Shown: positions 23,031 through 30,113 of the stretch, piece after piece
Layout: every line of letters starts with the position of its first letter
Position numbering within the stretch: the stretch's first letter is position 1
Assembly (NCBI GenBank): GCA_964519955.1
Contig: CAZFLM010000045.1
Span: forward strand, 1-54,489
DNA length: 54,489 nt
Origin: CAZFLM01 sp964519955
GTDB taxonomy: Bacteria > Armatimonadota > Chthonomonadetes > Chthonomonadales > CAJBBX01
Reading direction: 5' to 3'
Program-made: the position numbers and the translations under genes
The notes under the pieces: generated by a model
What the model was told of the DNA's origin: nothing
Databases searched by the model: none
What the model saw: the letters and a program-made list of their open reading frames with translations, nothing else

Positions 23031-23783
23031 GTGCCTTCCACGAACCCCGCGCCCACCTTTACGCTGCCGGCCTTCGAGGGGCCGCTCGATCTGCTGCTGC
23101 ACCTCACCCGCCGCAACCAGATCGACATCTACGACATCCCGATCTTCGAGATCACGCGGCAGTACCTGGAGTACCTGGCCGCGTGGGAGGCGCTCGATCT
23201 GGCGATCGCGGGCGAGTACCTGGTGATGGCGGCGACGCTCGTGGAGATCAAGTCGCGCCTGCTGCTGCCCCAGCCGCCTCCGCCCGAGGGCGACGAGGCG
23301 GACGAGGACCCGCGCGCCGAGTTGGTCGAGAAGCTGCTGGAGTACCAGCGCTACCGCGGCGCAGTGGAGTCGCTGCAGGAGTGGGAGGACATGCGGCGCC
23401 GCATCTTCTTCCGCAACGCGCTGGAGGACCCGGACGACTATCGCTTGCCGGTGGCCGAGGGGGCGCTGGATGCCGACGCGCTGCTGAAGGCGCTGAAGCG
23501 CGTGCTGGCTGCCGCGGACGTGGACGAGACCCCTGTCTCCGCCGTCGTGCCGCGCCGCCGCGTGAGCCTGAAGATGCGCATGGTCGAGGTGCTGCGGCGT
23601 GTCCGTTCCCACCCGTCGGGGCTGGGCTTCGACTCGCTGTTCGAGCCGCCGTACGACCTGTACGAGATCGTCCTCACGTTTCTGGCGCTGCTTGAGCTGC
23701 TGCGGCTCGGCAGGCTGAGCGCCGCCCAGGAGGGGCCGATGGCCGAGATCGTGCTGACGCCCGCGGAAGGGGAAGCCGCATGA
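23031..23783 (+). CDS. scpA: Segregation and condensation protein A
   Basis: 250-residue kleisin subunit of the SMC-ScpAB condensin, which organises and segregates the chromosome. The N-terminal winged-helix signature is clear (FEGPLDLLLHLTRRNQIDIYDIPIFEITRQYLEYL), followed by AGEYLVMAATLVEIKSRLLLP and a C-terminal winged helix (DLYEIVLTFLALLELLRLGRL) that binds the SMC head. The start is GTG at 23031; there is no strong ribosome site, but the family N-terminus fits. Its stop overlaps the scpB start (ATGA), the usual coupled arrangement that fixes ScpA:ScpB stoichiometry. SMC itself is not in the window. Confidence 0.95.
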   Translation: MPSTNPAPTFTLPAFEGPLDLLLHLTRRNQIDIYDIPIFEITRQYLEYLAAWEALDLAIAGEYLVMAATLVEIKSRLLLPQPPPPEGDEADEDPRAELVEKLLEYQRYRGAVESLQEWEDMRRRIFFRNALEDPDDYRLPVAEGALDADALLKALKRVLAAADVDETPVSAVVPRRRVSLKMRMVEVLRRVRSHPSGLGFDSLFEPPYDLYEIVLTFLALLELLRLGRLSAAQEGPMAEIVLTPAEGEAA

Positions 23784-24409
23784 GCCAGATGGCAGCGCTG
23801 GAGTGCCTGCTGTTCGTCGCCGGTGAGCCGCTGGACGGCAAGTCGATCGCGCACGCCTTGCAGTGCGAGGAGGCCGAGGTCCCGAGCCTGGTCGACCAGC
23901 TCGATGCGGCCCTGCGCGAGCGCGAGAGCGGGCTGCAGGTCGTGCGCATCGTCGGCGGCTACCAGTTGGCCACGCGGCCCGAGCATGTCGAGGCGATCGG
24001 CCGGCTGCTGGACCGCGGCTCCGGCAAGCTCTCGCGCGCGGCGCTGGAGACGCTGTCGATCATCGCCTATCGCCAGCCCACCACGATGCCCGAGATCGAG
24101 ATGGTGCGCGGTGTCAGCTCGTCCGGCGTGGTGAAGACGCTGATGGACCGCAGCCTCATCGCCGAAGCCGGGCGCAAGCAGACGGTGGGCCGCCCGATCC
24201 TCTACGCCACCACGCCCGAGTTCCTCCACTACTTCGGCCTGAACGACCTGGCCGACCTGCCGCCGCTGGACGAGAGCGAGACCGCCGAGCTGATGGCCGC
24301 CGCCGCGGAGAGCATCGCCGCCGGGCTGCAGGAGGACGACGCGCCGCCGCCGGCAGAGGCTGCTGAGGCCGAGGACGAGGCGGAGGACGAAGAGGAGCTG
24401 GACGAGTAG
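23780..24409 (+). CDS. scpB: Segregation and condensation protein B
   Basis: 209-residue winged-helix dimer partner of ScpA in condensin. Family signatures: ALECLLFVAGEPLDGKSIAHAL at the N-terminus and KLSRAALETLSIIAYRQPTTMPEIEMVRGVSSSGVVKTLMDRSLI in the second winged helix, then GRPILYATTPEFLHYFGLNDLADLPPL. The last 40 residues are an acidic Glu/Asp/Ala tail (EAEDEAEDEEELDE), common in ScpB. It overlaps scpA by 4 nt. Two copies of the three-hairpin repeat follow its stop within 220 nt. Confidence 0.95.
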   Translation: MSQMAALECLLFVAGEPLDGKSIAHALQCEEAEVPSLVDQLDAALRERESGLQVVRIVGGYQLATRPEHVEAIGRLLDRGSGKLSRAALETLSIIAYRQPTTMPEIEMVRGVSSSGVVKTLMDRSLIAEAGRKQTVGRPILYATTPEFLHYFGLNDLADLPPLDESETAELMAAAAESIAAGLQEDDAPPPAEAAEAEDEAEDEEELDE

Positions 24410-24420
24410 GGCGGCGCGCG

Positions 24421-24480
24421 GTCCGGTGGTGTGAAACCACCGGCAGTGTGGCCTTCGGCCGGTCGTCCTCGCGGACGGGC
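24421..24480 (+). repeat. Three-hairpin dispersed element, copy A
   Basis: Hairpin 1 CCGGTGGT / ACCACCGG with 5-nt loop (24423-24443), linker, hairpin 2 GGCC-TTC-GGCC, linker, hairpin 3 GTCC-TCGC-GGAC. It starts 12 nt after the scpB stop. Three other copies are at 24563-24622, 44914-44971 (minus) and 28781-28836. Confidence 0.75.
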
Positions 24481-24532
24481 GCCGAGCGAAGCGCCGGTCG
24501 TGTGGCGTGTGGTGTCTGCGGGCGCGTGCCGG

Positions 24533-24562
24533 CCTGGAGGGTGGCGCTCCGTCGCCACCGCG
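24533..24562 (+). repeat. Dispersed hairpin repeat with CTCCGT loop, copy 2
   Basis: CCTGGAG, then stem GGTGGCG / CGCCACC around CTCCGT, then GCGG, running directly into copy B of the three-hairpin element. Copy 1 at 3501-3531 has the same loop and flanks with a differently sequenced but still paired stem. Confidence 0.6.
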
Positions 24563-24622
24563 GTCCGGTGGTGTGAAACCACCGGCAGTGTGGCCTTCGG
24601 CCGTCCGTCCTCGCGGACGGGT
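24563..24622 (+). repeat. Three-hairpin dispersed element, copy B
   Basis: Hairpin 1 (24565-24585) and hairpin 2 are identical to copy A; the linker before hairpin 3 differs (GTCC instead of GGTC) while hairpin 3 is kept. Copies A and B are 142 nt apart in the 294-nt gap between scpB and the GH32 gene. Confidence 0.75.
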
Positions 24623-24634
24623 GCGTGGCGATGG

Positions 24635-24670
24635 AGCCCCCGCCCCTCGCGGGAGGGGGTTGGGGGAGGG
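24635..24670 (+). repeat. GC-rich dispersed repeat (GGGAGGGGGTTGGGGGAGGG type)
   Basis: GCCCCCGCCCCTCGCGGGAG followed by a G-rich GGGGTTGGGGGAGGG tail. Inverted copies are at 28616-28652 and 28671-28692, and a partial direct copy is at 44978-45003. The first half can fold (CCCGCCCC...). Similar sequences are common intergenic repeats in GC-rich genomes. Confidence 0.7.
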
Positions 24671-24703
24671 GGCGCTGGGCCGCTGGACGCCGGAGGAGAC
24701 GCC

Positions 24704-26248
24704 GTGGAGCTACTCGATCGCCGAACGCTGCTGCGCCGCGCCGCTGCCGGGGCGCTTCTGTCGACCATCGGAGGTGCCGCAATGGCTGGGAACGCCGGAC
24801 CCGCCGCCGACGAGCGCGACTGGCTGACCTCGCCGGAGCACGACCGGGAGCTGGCCGCCGCGGAGAAGAGCGTCGAGGCCGCCGTCGCGAAGGCGGCCGC
24901 CGATCCGCTGCGCCCCGCGTTCCACTTCCACCCCGCCGCCCGCTTCATGAACGACCCCAATGGCTGCGTGTATCACAGCGGGGTCTACCACATGTTCTAC
25001 CAGCACCTGCCGTACTGGGGCGAGCCGAACGGGCCCTACGTGCCGGGCTGGGGGCACGCGACCAGCCGCGACATGATCCGCTGGAAGCACGAGCCGATCG
25101 CGCTGATGCCGGTCAAGGGCACGTACGACGAGGCGGGCATCGCGTCGGGGGCGTGCGCGGTCGTCGGCGGGCACCCCACCATCCTCTACACGAGCGTGCC
25201 GCCTCAGGCGCAGTCGCTGGCGCGGACCTTCGACGGCGGCCGCACCTGGCGCCGCTATGCGCACAACCCCGTCATCCCACGGCAGCCCGCCATGCCCGGC
25301 TTGGAGGACGGCTTCCGCGACCCGTTCGTGTGGCGCGAGGGGCGGGAGTGGCGCCTGGTCGCGGGCTCCGGCATCAAGGGCGTCGGCGGCACCGTGCTGA
25401 TGTACCGGTCGCGCGACTTCCTGAAGTGGGAGTTCGTGGGACCGCTCGCCACCGGGATGGGGCCGGACTGCTTCCAGTGGGAGTGTCCCAACTTCTTCAA
25501 GCTCGGCGACAAGTGGGTGCTCATCGTGTCGCCGCTACTGCACTCGGAGCCCGCGCTGCGGGGCATGGTGCAGTACTCCGTGGGTGACTACGACGGCACG
25601 CGATTCGAGCCAGGTCCGTGGCGGCCCCTCGATCTGGGCGGGCCGGCTTGCTTCTACGCGCCGAACAGCCTGGTCGACGAGCACGGCCGGCGCATCCTGT
25701 GGGGCTGGCTGATGGGCGGCGGCTCGCCTGGCTCGATGTGGGACGGCCTCCTCACGATGCCGCGCTACCTGCAGCTCGGTCCCGACGACTGCCTCTTGCT
25801 CAAGCCGGTGCGCAATGTCGAGTCGCTGCGCGAGGAGCGTGTTGCGCGGCTCCGCTTGCGGGAGCTGAAAGCGGGCGACCTGTTGGATGTCGCGAAGGGG
25901 ACGCAGCTCGATGTGGAGATCGGCCTCGGGGTATCGTCTGGGTGCGTCGAGGTGCAGGTGCTGGCGTCGCCGGACGGGAAGCGCGGAACCACTGTGCGGT
26001 GGGACCTGCGGACCGGCGAGTTGCGCTGTGGCGACCACGCCGGCACCATTGCCCTGGGAGCAAAACGGGACCAGTCGCTGCGCGTGATCGTCGACCGCTC
26101 CGTGATCGAGGTCTATGCCGCCAACCGCGAACCGATGAGCCTGCGCGCCTACCCGCAGCCGGGCGACGACGCCTTCCGCATCCGGGTTGCGGAGGGCGAG
26201 GTAGCCGAGGTCGCGGTCAACGCGTGGAGGATGGCGTCGATCTGGTAG
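24704..26248 (+). CDS. GH32 glycoside hydrolase (fructosidase/invertase type), Tat-exported
   Basis: 514-residue five-bladed propeller enzyme that hydrolyses beta-fructosidic bonds (sucrose, levan or inulin). The nucleophile is D84 in FMNDPNG, the transition-state stabiliser is D206 in GFRDPFVW and the acid/base is E260 in WECPNFF. A C-terminal beta-sandwich has IVDRSVIEVYAANREPMSLRAYP, typical of GH32. The start is GTG 24704, with GGAGGAG (24692-24698) 5 nt upstream; the longer open frame upstream is repeat DNA. The N-terminus LLDRRTLLRRAAAGALLSTIGGAAMAG is a twin-arginine-like signal, so secretion as a folded enzyme is likely. No sugar transporter is adjacent. Confidence 0.9.
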   Translation: MELLDRRTLLRRAAAGALLSTIGGAAMAGNAGPAADERDWLTSPEHDRELAAAEKSVEAAVAKAAADPLRPAFHFHPAARFMNDPNGCVYHSGVYHMFYQHLPYWGEPNGPYVPGWGHATSRDMIRWKHEPIALMPVKGTYDEAGIASGACAVVGGHPTILYTSVPPQAQSLARTFDGGRTWRRYAHNPVIPRQPAMPGLEDGFRDPFVWREGREWRLVAGSGIKGVGGTVLMYRSRDFLKWEFVGPLATGMGPDCFQWECPNFFKLGDKWVLIVSPLLHSEPALRGMVQYSVGDYDGTRFEPGPWRPLDLGGPACFYAPNSLVDEHGRRILWGWLMGGGSPGSMWDGLLTMPRYLQLGPDDCLLLKPVRNVESLREERVARLRLRELKAGDLLDVAKGTQLDVEIGLGVSSGCVEVQVLASPDGKRGTTVRWDLRTGELRCGDHAGTIALGAKRDQSLRVIVDRSVIEVYAANREPMSLRAYPQPGDDAFRIRVAEGEVAEVAVNAWRMASIW

Positions 26249-26266
26249 GGCCGGGGGGGGAGTGAC

Positions 26267-27100
26267 ATGGCCGAGCAGCCGTGGCACGAGCGATTGGTGG
26301 GGGCGATCCGGGCACATCTGGTGGCCGACGCGCGGGTGCTCGGGCTCGCCGTAGTCGGCTCGCTGGCCGGCGATGGCGCGCTCGCCGACGAGTGGAGCGA
26401 CCTCGATCTGCTGGTGATCGCTGCGGACACCCACTGGCCGTACCCGCCCGCGCACGAGTGGCTTGGCCGGGTCGCGCCGCTCTACGGGTGGGAGACGCAC
26501 GAGACCCCGGCGGCCGGCGGCTGGGTGACGCGGGCCTACCTGGCGGACGGGCACAGGGTGGACGTGGTCCTGGCTGCCGAGCGTGTGCTGCACTCGGGCG
26601 ACCGCGCGATCGGCTGGATGCTGCGCTCCGATGTGCGCGTCGTCTTCTCGCGCTCGGCCGCGCTCGATGGGCTCCTCGGCCGCCCGCCGCATCCTCCCGC
26701 AGACGGCCTGGTCCCGGAGCCCGACCTGGCGACGCTGGCGGCCGGCTTCCGCTTCAGAGCCCTGCTCGCGGTCGGTAGGATCGTGCGCAGCGACTTGCTC
26801 ATGGCCAGCGACCTGGCGCACCGGCTGGCGATGGACTGCTGCCTCGCCGCGATGCTGCTGCGCGACCGCCAGACCGGCACCGACCACCATCGCCGCGGGC
26901 GGCCCGACGAGCCCTACGACTCGCTGCTGCCCGCGGTGCCCGGCTCGCCCACCCAGGCCACGCTGCTGGACGCCATCGAGGCCATCTCGCAGGCGTTCTG
27001 GCGCCTGTGGTCCACGTTGTCAGGGGAGGAGGCAGGCGACGACCGCCCCCTCGCCGACGCCATCCGCCGCGCTCGCGAGGCGGTCGCCCGCCAGGGGTAG
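26267..27100 (+). CDS. Nucleotidyltransferase-fold protein (aminoglycoside adenylyltransferase-like)
   Basis: 277 residues. The N-terminal nucleotidyltransferase motif is VVGSLAGDGALADEWSDLDLLVIA (GS followed by SDxDL), giving the two metal-binding aspartates, with a third candidate in HRVDVVLA. The C-terminal half is helical (MASDLAHRLAMDCCLAAMLLRD), resembling substrate-binding domains of streptomycin or kanamycin adenylyltransferase relatives. That family transfers AMP to small molecules, but the substrate here is unknown and antibiotic resistance should not be assumed. It lies 18 nt after the GH32 gene, with a GGGGAG site before ATG, so it is probably co-transcribed. Confidence 0.75.
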   Translation: MAEQPWHERLVGAIRAHLVADARVLGLAVVGSLAGDGALADEWSDLDLLVIAADTHWPYPPAHEWLGRVAPLYGWETHETPAAGGWVTRAYLADGHRVDVVLAAERVLHSGDRAIGWMLRSDVRVVFSRSAALDGLLGRPPHPPADGLVPEPDLATLAAGFRFRALLAVGRIVRSDLLMASDLAHRLAMDCCLAAMLLRDRQTGTDHHRRGRPDEPYDSLLPAVPGSPTQATLLDAIEAISQAFWRLWSTLSGEEAGDDRPLADAIRRAREAVARQG

Positions 27101-27112
27101 GGTAGGTTCGGC

Positions 27113-27841
27113 CTACAGCCAGATCCCGTCGCCCGAGGCTCGGCCGGCGCGCAGGCGGTCATACTGCATGCCGGTCGGCTCCTGGATGATGTCGCTGCCG
27201 AACCGCAGATTGCTCATCTCGGCGACTTGCCTGTCGACTCCGGAGCGCGTCCTGATCTCCAGGACGTACTTGCGCACGCGGTAGGATGAGTCGATGTAGA
27301 CGCGCCGGATCGAGATCTTCGGCTCGTCCCCGCCCGTTCGCCCCTGGACCACGTGCTCCAACACCTGGCACACGGTCCCATCGACCTCTTCCGGCGCCAA
27401 CAGCGACAGCACCCCGCGAGATGCGAGCGCCTGGAGTGCCGTTGGGCCGGTGGCGAGCGCCATCATCGGCTCCGACCGCCAGCAGTCCCCATACGTGGCT
27501 GGGCGCGGGGCGGTGAGGCGGTCCCACTGGCTCTTTGCCTGGCCGACCTGCCAGTAGCCGATCTCGCCTCCCTGCGGCATGGTCGACTGCCACTGCCACG
27601 CGAAGGGGCTCGCGCCGATCGAGTAGGTGTTCCTGCGCCACTGGGTGAGGGTGCCTCCTTGCGACCAGCGGACGTCCCTCCCAACCTTGGTGAAGAGGAC
27701 GTCTGCCTGGAGGGGGCCGGCCCAGGAGCGGTAGACGGTGACTTGCTTGAGCAGCGCCTCGGCCGGGGTATCGGCGGCCAGGGCAGGCACGGCGGTGGTG
27801 GCGAGCAGTCCGACGAGTGACAGGCAGTATCGCGGCCGCAT
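27113..27841 (-). CDS. Secreted protein, possibly LolA-like, function unknown
   Basis: 242 residues from ATG 27841 with AAGGAG 7 nt upstream. Sec signal peptide MRPRYCLSLVGLLATTAVPALA. The mature part reads TPAEALLKQVTVYRSWAGPLQADVLFTKVGRDVRWSQGGTLTQWRRN, a pattern of N-terminal helix then amphipathic beta strands with many Trp/Tyr that recalls the LolA/LolB half-barrel for lipoproteins. The C-terminal part (KISIRRVYIDSSYRVRKYVLEIRTRSG) fits further strands. This is only a fold-level guess. The longer open frame upstream overlaps the glycosylase gene and is a shadow. It lies downstream of the uracil-DNA glycosylase gene on the same strand, 74 nt away. Confidence 0.65.
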   Translation of the reverse strand: MRPRYCLSLVGLLATTAVPALAADTPAEALLKQVTVYRSWAGPLQADVLFTKVGRDVRWSQGGTLTQWRRNTYSIGASPFAWQWQSTMPQGGEIGYWQVGQAKSQWDRLTAPRPATYGDCWRSEPMMALATGPTALQALASRGVLSLLAPEEVDGTVCQVLEHVVQGRTGGDEPKISIRRVYIDSSYRVRKYVLEIRTRSGVDRQVAEMSNLRFGSDIIQEPTGMQYDRLRAGRASGDGIWL

Positions 27842-27915
27842 GTGTCGTCTCCTTGGGTGCGCAGACGGGCTGGAGCCTAGTACGGCGTATAGAGGGGCGT
27901 TGGTTCCCCAACCAA

Positions 27916-28548
27916 CTACGACGTGGGCGCGCGCTGCCGGGTTCCGGCCTCCGCCTCCTCGCGGCGCAGCCCCTCCCAGTCCGCCTTCTGCTGCTCCAGG
28001 CTGCGCCGCGAGATGAGCACCTGCGGGCTGGGGTGGTAGAGCGGGACGAGGACGCGACCCTGCCACTCGTGGCGCTGCCCGGCGCGCTCGGCGAGCGAGA
28101 GGCCGTGCGGCGCGATGAGGGCGAGTGCGGCGAGCGCCGTGGCCCCCAGCGTGGCGACGGCTGGCGGGTCGAGCATCTCGATGGTGCGAGCCAGGAAGGC
28201 GCTGCAGTTGCGGACCTCGGAGCGGTGCGGCGTGCGGTTCGCGTCCGTGTCGCTGCGGGGGCTGCACATCACCGCGTTCGTGATGAAGATGCGCTCGCGT
28301 GTGGGGCCGGCGTGCTCCAGCAGGGCGTCGAACGCGCGGCCGGAGGCGTCGCCGACCATGGGGATGCGGGTTCGGTCGGCTCCGCGGCGGCCGGGCGCCT
28401 CCGCGATGAAGAGGATGGCCGGGCGCAGGCTGCCGTTGAGGCGGCTGAGGACCGGCTGGCGTGCAGCAAGGCGCGGGCAGAGCGTGCAGGCCCGCGCCTC
28501 GTCCACGAGTGCGTCGAAACGTCGGTCCAGGTCCGGTGTCTCGCTCAT
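27916..28548 (-). CDS. Uracil-DNA glycosylase, Fe-S family 4/5 type
   Basis: 210-residue DNA repair enzyme that removes uracil from DNA. Four cysteines fit the [4Fe-4S] ligand spacing of family 4/5 enzymes: C21 and C24 (ACTLCPRL), C95 (NAVMCSP) and C115 (NCSAF). The active-site motif is FIAEAPGRRGADRTRIPMVGDASGRAFDALL, with an EAPG core, and the second motif is YHPSPQVLISR with H172. The insertion between EAPG and the VG motif and the NAVMCSPR sequence lean toward the family 5-like side; the exact family is not settled. Start ATG 28548. Upstream is repeat-rich. Confidence 0.88.
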   Translation of the reverse strand: MSETPDLDRRFDALVDEARACTLCPRLAARQPVLSRLNGSLRPAILFIAEAPGRRGADRTRIPMVGDASGRAFDALLEHAGPTRERIFITNAVMCSPRSDTDANRTPHRSEVRNCSAFLARTIEMLDPPAVATLGATALAALALIAPHGLSLAERAGQRHEWQGRVLVPLYHPSPQVLISRRSLEQQKADWEGLRREEAEAGTRQRAPTS

Positions 28549-28615
28549 GGCGGCTAGCGTACCCGATCGGGAGGCTCGGCCCGACCACAGCGCTGGCGCA
28601 GGGCTAAGCGGTTAT

Positions 28616-28692
28616 CCCTCCCCCAACCCCCTCCCGCAAGGGGCGGGGGCTTCCCGGTGACAGCCCAGCGCCTCCCGCAAGGGGCGGGGGCT
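28616..28692 (-). repeat. GC-rich dispersed repeat, one full and one partial copy
   Basis: Inverted copy of the element at 24635-24670 (CCCTCCCCCAACCCCCTCCC then GCAAGGGGCGGGGGCTT, 28616-28652), then a shortened second copy CCTCCCGCAAGGGGCGGGGG (28671-28690). These are part of the 328-nt gap 28549-28876, which holds only repeats and no gene. Confidence 0.7.
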
Positions 28693-28710
28693 ACGCGAGC
28701 GGGGCTCCAC

Positions 28711-28741
28711 CGGACGGGCAGGGACGCCCGTCCCACCACGG
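28711..28741 (+). repeat. Single copy of the tandem-array core repeat
   Basis: CGGACGGGCAGGGACGCCCG followed by TCCCACCACGG, differing by one base from the core of the 1-437 array. It shows that the array unit derives from a dispersed element. Confidence 0.75.
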
Positions 28742-28780
28742 CTCGCTGCTGGACCGGGGCGACGAGGCCGGGGCGGTGCT

Positions 28781-28836
28781 CCGGTGGGACAAGCCCACCG
28801 GCAAGCAAGCCTCTGGCTGGCCGTCCTCCGGACTGG
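28781..28836 (+). repeat. Three-hairpin dispersed element, copy D (diverged)
   Basis: Hairpin 1 CCGGTGGG / CCCACCGG with 5-nt loop (28781-28801), CA linker, hairpin 2 AGCC-TCT-GGCT, hairpin 3 GTCC-TCC-GGAC. Geometry matches copies A-C. Hairpin 1 closing pair T-A becomes G-C and hairpin 2 outer pair G-C becomes A-T, each with both partners changed. Confidence 0.65.
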
Positions 28837-28876
28837 AGTGCGGCGAAGGTCGACCCTCTCTCCCGATACGGTTCTG

Positions 28877-29620
28877 TTACTCCCGCGTGAACATCCCGTC
28901 CGTGACGGCGGTCTGCTTGAACGCCTTGACGTGGCCGTCGGCGAAGGCGAAGTCGGCGAGGCCGCGGTGCGTCACGGTCATGGCCGAGGCGTTGATGTCC
29001 TTGCTGGCGTCCACGTGGCGGAAGTCCACCGTCGGGTCGCCCCACCACTGCGAGGGCGGGTCGATGCCTGCGGTCTCCGTCATCTGGCCCGTGCCGCCGT
29101 ACCATGGGGCATCGTAGAACGCCGCGTCTGCGAACATGGCCTTGTCCGCGGACGAGGAGAACGAGGCGAGCGAGGCCGGGTTGGACGGGGGCCATGCGTA
29201 TGAGACGTAGTAGTCGGAGCCGACGTAGCCCCAGTTGTAGCCGTACCCGTTGCCGTCGCCGAAGCGGGGCCTGGCGGTGAAGCTGGGGCACTTCTGCACC
29301 TGGTGGTTCTTCATGTACGGGTAGATGAGGCCGAGGGTCTTGTCCCACGCTGTGCCGACCTTGCGGGCGAACCAGTACTGCACGCATCCGCCGGAGCCGG
29401 CGCAGTCGCTGGCGTAGGTCGGGTAGGTCTCGTCGTAGTCCTGCACGTACATGAGCGTGGCGAGGCTGAGCTGCTTGAGGTTGGAGACGCAGCTTGCCTG
29501 GCGCGCCCGCTCCCTGGCGGAGGCGAAGACCGGGAACAGGATGGCGGCGAGGATCGCGATAATCGCGATAACAACGAGTAGTTCGATCAGCGTAGAGCCT
29601 CGGGATGCAGCGGTCCGCAC
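28877..29620 (-). CDS. Secreted pseudopilin, H-x9-DG type, riboswitch-controlled
   Basis: 247 residues. The N-terminal class III leader SRG-STLIELLVVIAIIAILAAILFPVFASARERARQ is the type IV pilin/type II secretion motif (Glu at +5, hydrophobic alpha-1 helix), cleaved and methylated by a prepilin peptidase. Next come SNLKQLSLATLMYVQDYDETYP and the C-terminal H-x9-DG motif (HRGLADFAFADG). This family is abundant in Planctomycetota and Armatimonadota, and individual roles are unknown. The start is GTG 29620 because AAAGGAG lies 6 nt upstream; the ATG at 29656 has no site. A promoter, a cobalamin riboswitch and an intrinsic terminator precede it in the same transcript. Six cysteines are present. 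Confidence 0.85.
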   Translation of the reverse strand: MRTAASRGSTLIELLVVIAIIAILAAILFPVFASARERARQASCVSNLKQLSLATLMYVQDYDETYPTYASDCAGSGGCVQYWFARKVGTAWDKTLGLIYPYMKNHQVQKCPSFTARPRFGDGNGYGYNWGYVGSDYYVSYAWPPSNPASLASFSSSADKAMFADAAFYDAPWYGGTGQMTETAGIDPPSQWWGDPTVDFRHVDASKDINASAMTVTHRGLADFAFADGHVKAFKQTAVTDGMFTRE

Positions 29621-29681
29621 GTTCTTCTCCTTTGCGGTGGGTAGCCCGGGCTTCACGAGTAGAGGAATGGACCGCGGCCGG

Positions 29682-29712
29682 AAACAAAAACACCATCCTT
29701 GCCGGATGGTGT
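29682..29712 (-). terminator. Intrinsic terminator between cobalamin riboswitch and pseudopilin
   Basis: Minus strand stem ACACCATCC (29704-29712) / GGATGGTGT (29690-29698), loop GGCAA, then TTTTTGTTT. It is the clearest Rho-independent terminator in the window. It lies about 62 nt before the pseudopilin GTG and downstream of the aptamer, as expected for an attenuator. An alternative hairpin upstream (29760-29797) could take part in switching. Confidence 0.85.
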
Positions 29713-29844
29713 CATTGGACCGTCGGGGCTCGGCTCGGCCGAGGGTGTCCGCGCGGCGCCATCACACCCTTTCCTCGCGAAGGGCCTGAGTGATGGGTTG
29801 CGGGCGGGCATTCGGGCTCAGCGCGGAGCGGGGCATCGCCGGGC

Positions 29845-30021
29845 GAGGGGGACGCAGCAAGCGGCGTTCCTACGCGTGCGATGGACCGTTCGCGCCATAC
29901 CGCAGCGGGACTGCGCCGGCTTCTCACCGGACTTCCCCCTCCGAGACGGGTCGCCAGACCCACCCCGGCGCCGCGCCACGACAGCGCGGACTCCCACAAC
30001 GTACGGCTGGTTCGGTTGTCT
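29845..30021 (-). promoter_or_regulatory. Cobalamin riboswitch aptamer
   Basis: On the minus strand the core at 29941-29895 reads GGGGGAAGTCCGGTGAGAAG then CCGGCGCAGTCCCGCTGCGG. It contains all the conserved blocks of the cobalamin aptamer: GGGAA, the GGTGAGAA loop closed by CCGG pairs, GC-G, and the CCCGC box. The upstream part (CTGGCGACCC, GGTGGG) fits the first arms. The 3' box (GCGTAGGAACGCC, about 29875-29860) is only loosely like the classical B12 box. It starts near a strong promoter and is followed by an intrinsic terminator. Boundaries are approximate. Cobalamin binding would be expected to reduce downstream expression. Confidence 0.75.
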
Positions 30022-30027
30022 GCGCCC

Positions 30028-30057
30028 AGTATAGCGGTGGGGCAGGGGGGCTGTCAA
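30028..30057 (-). promoter_or_regulatory. sigma-70 promoter of the riboswitch-pseudopilin unit
   Basis: Minus strand TTGACA (30052-30057), 18-nt spacer, TATACT (30028-30033). Near consensus at both boxes. Predicted start is about 30021, immediately 5' of the cobalamin aptamer and 57 nt downstream of the LOG-family stop at 30114, so the unit is transcribed independently of the LOG-family gene. Confidence 0.78.
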
Positions 30058-30113
30058 CGGGTTGGGCGGCCCGGTTGTCGCGAAACGCGCCGGGCCGCCA
30101 GAGAACTCCAGAC

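Noticed and set aside
26267..27100. Calling the nucleotidyltransferase an antibiotic-resistance gene
   Set aside because: Only the fold motif is visible; substrate residues cannot be assigned and no mobile context is present.
29760..29835. 24- and 16-codon minus-strand ORFs between riboswitch and terminator
   Set aside because: No ribosome binding site and composition simply follows hairpin arms; they are probably expression-platform sequence.
29700..30021. RNase P RNA instead of a cobalamin riboswitch
   Set aside because: GGAAGUCCGG superficially resembles the GAGGAAAGUCCGGGC of RNase P, but the other universal RNase P blocks are missing and the following CCGGCGC...CCCGC matches the cobalamin aptamer.
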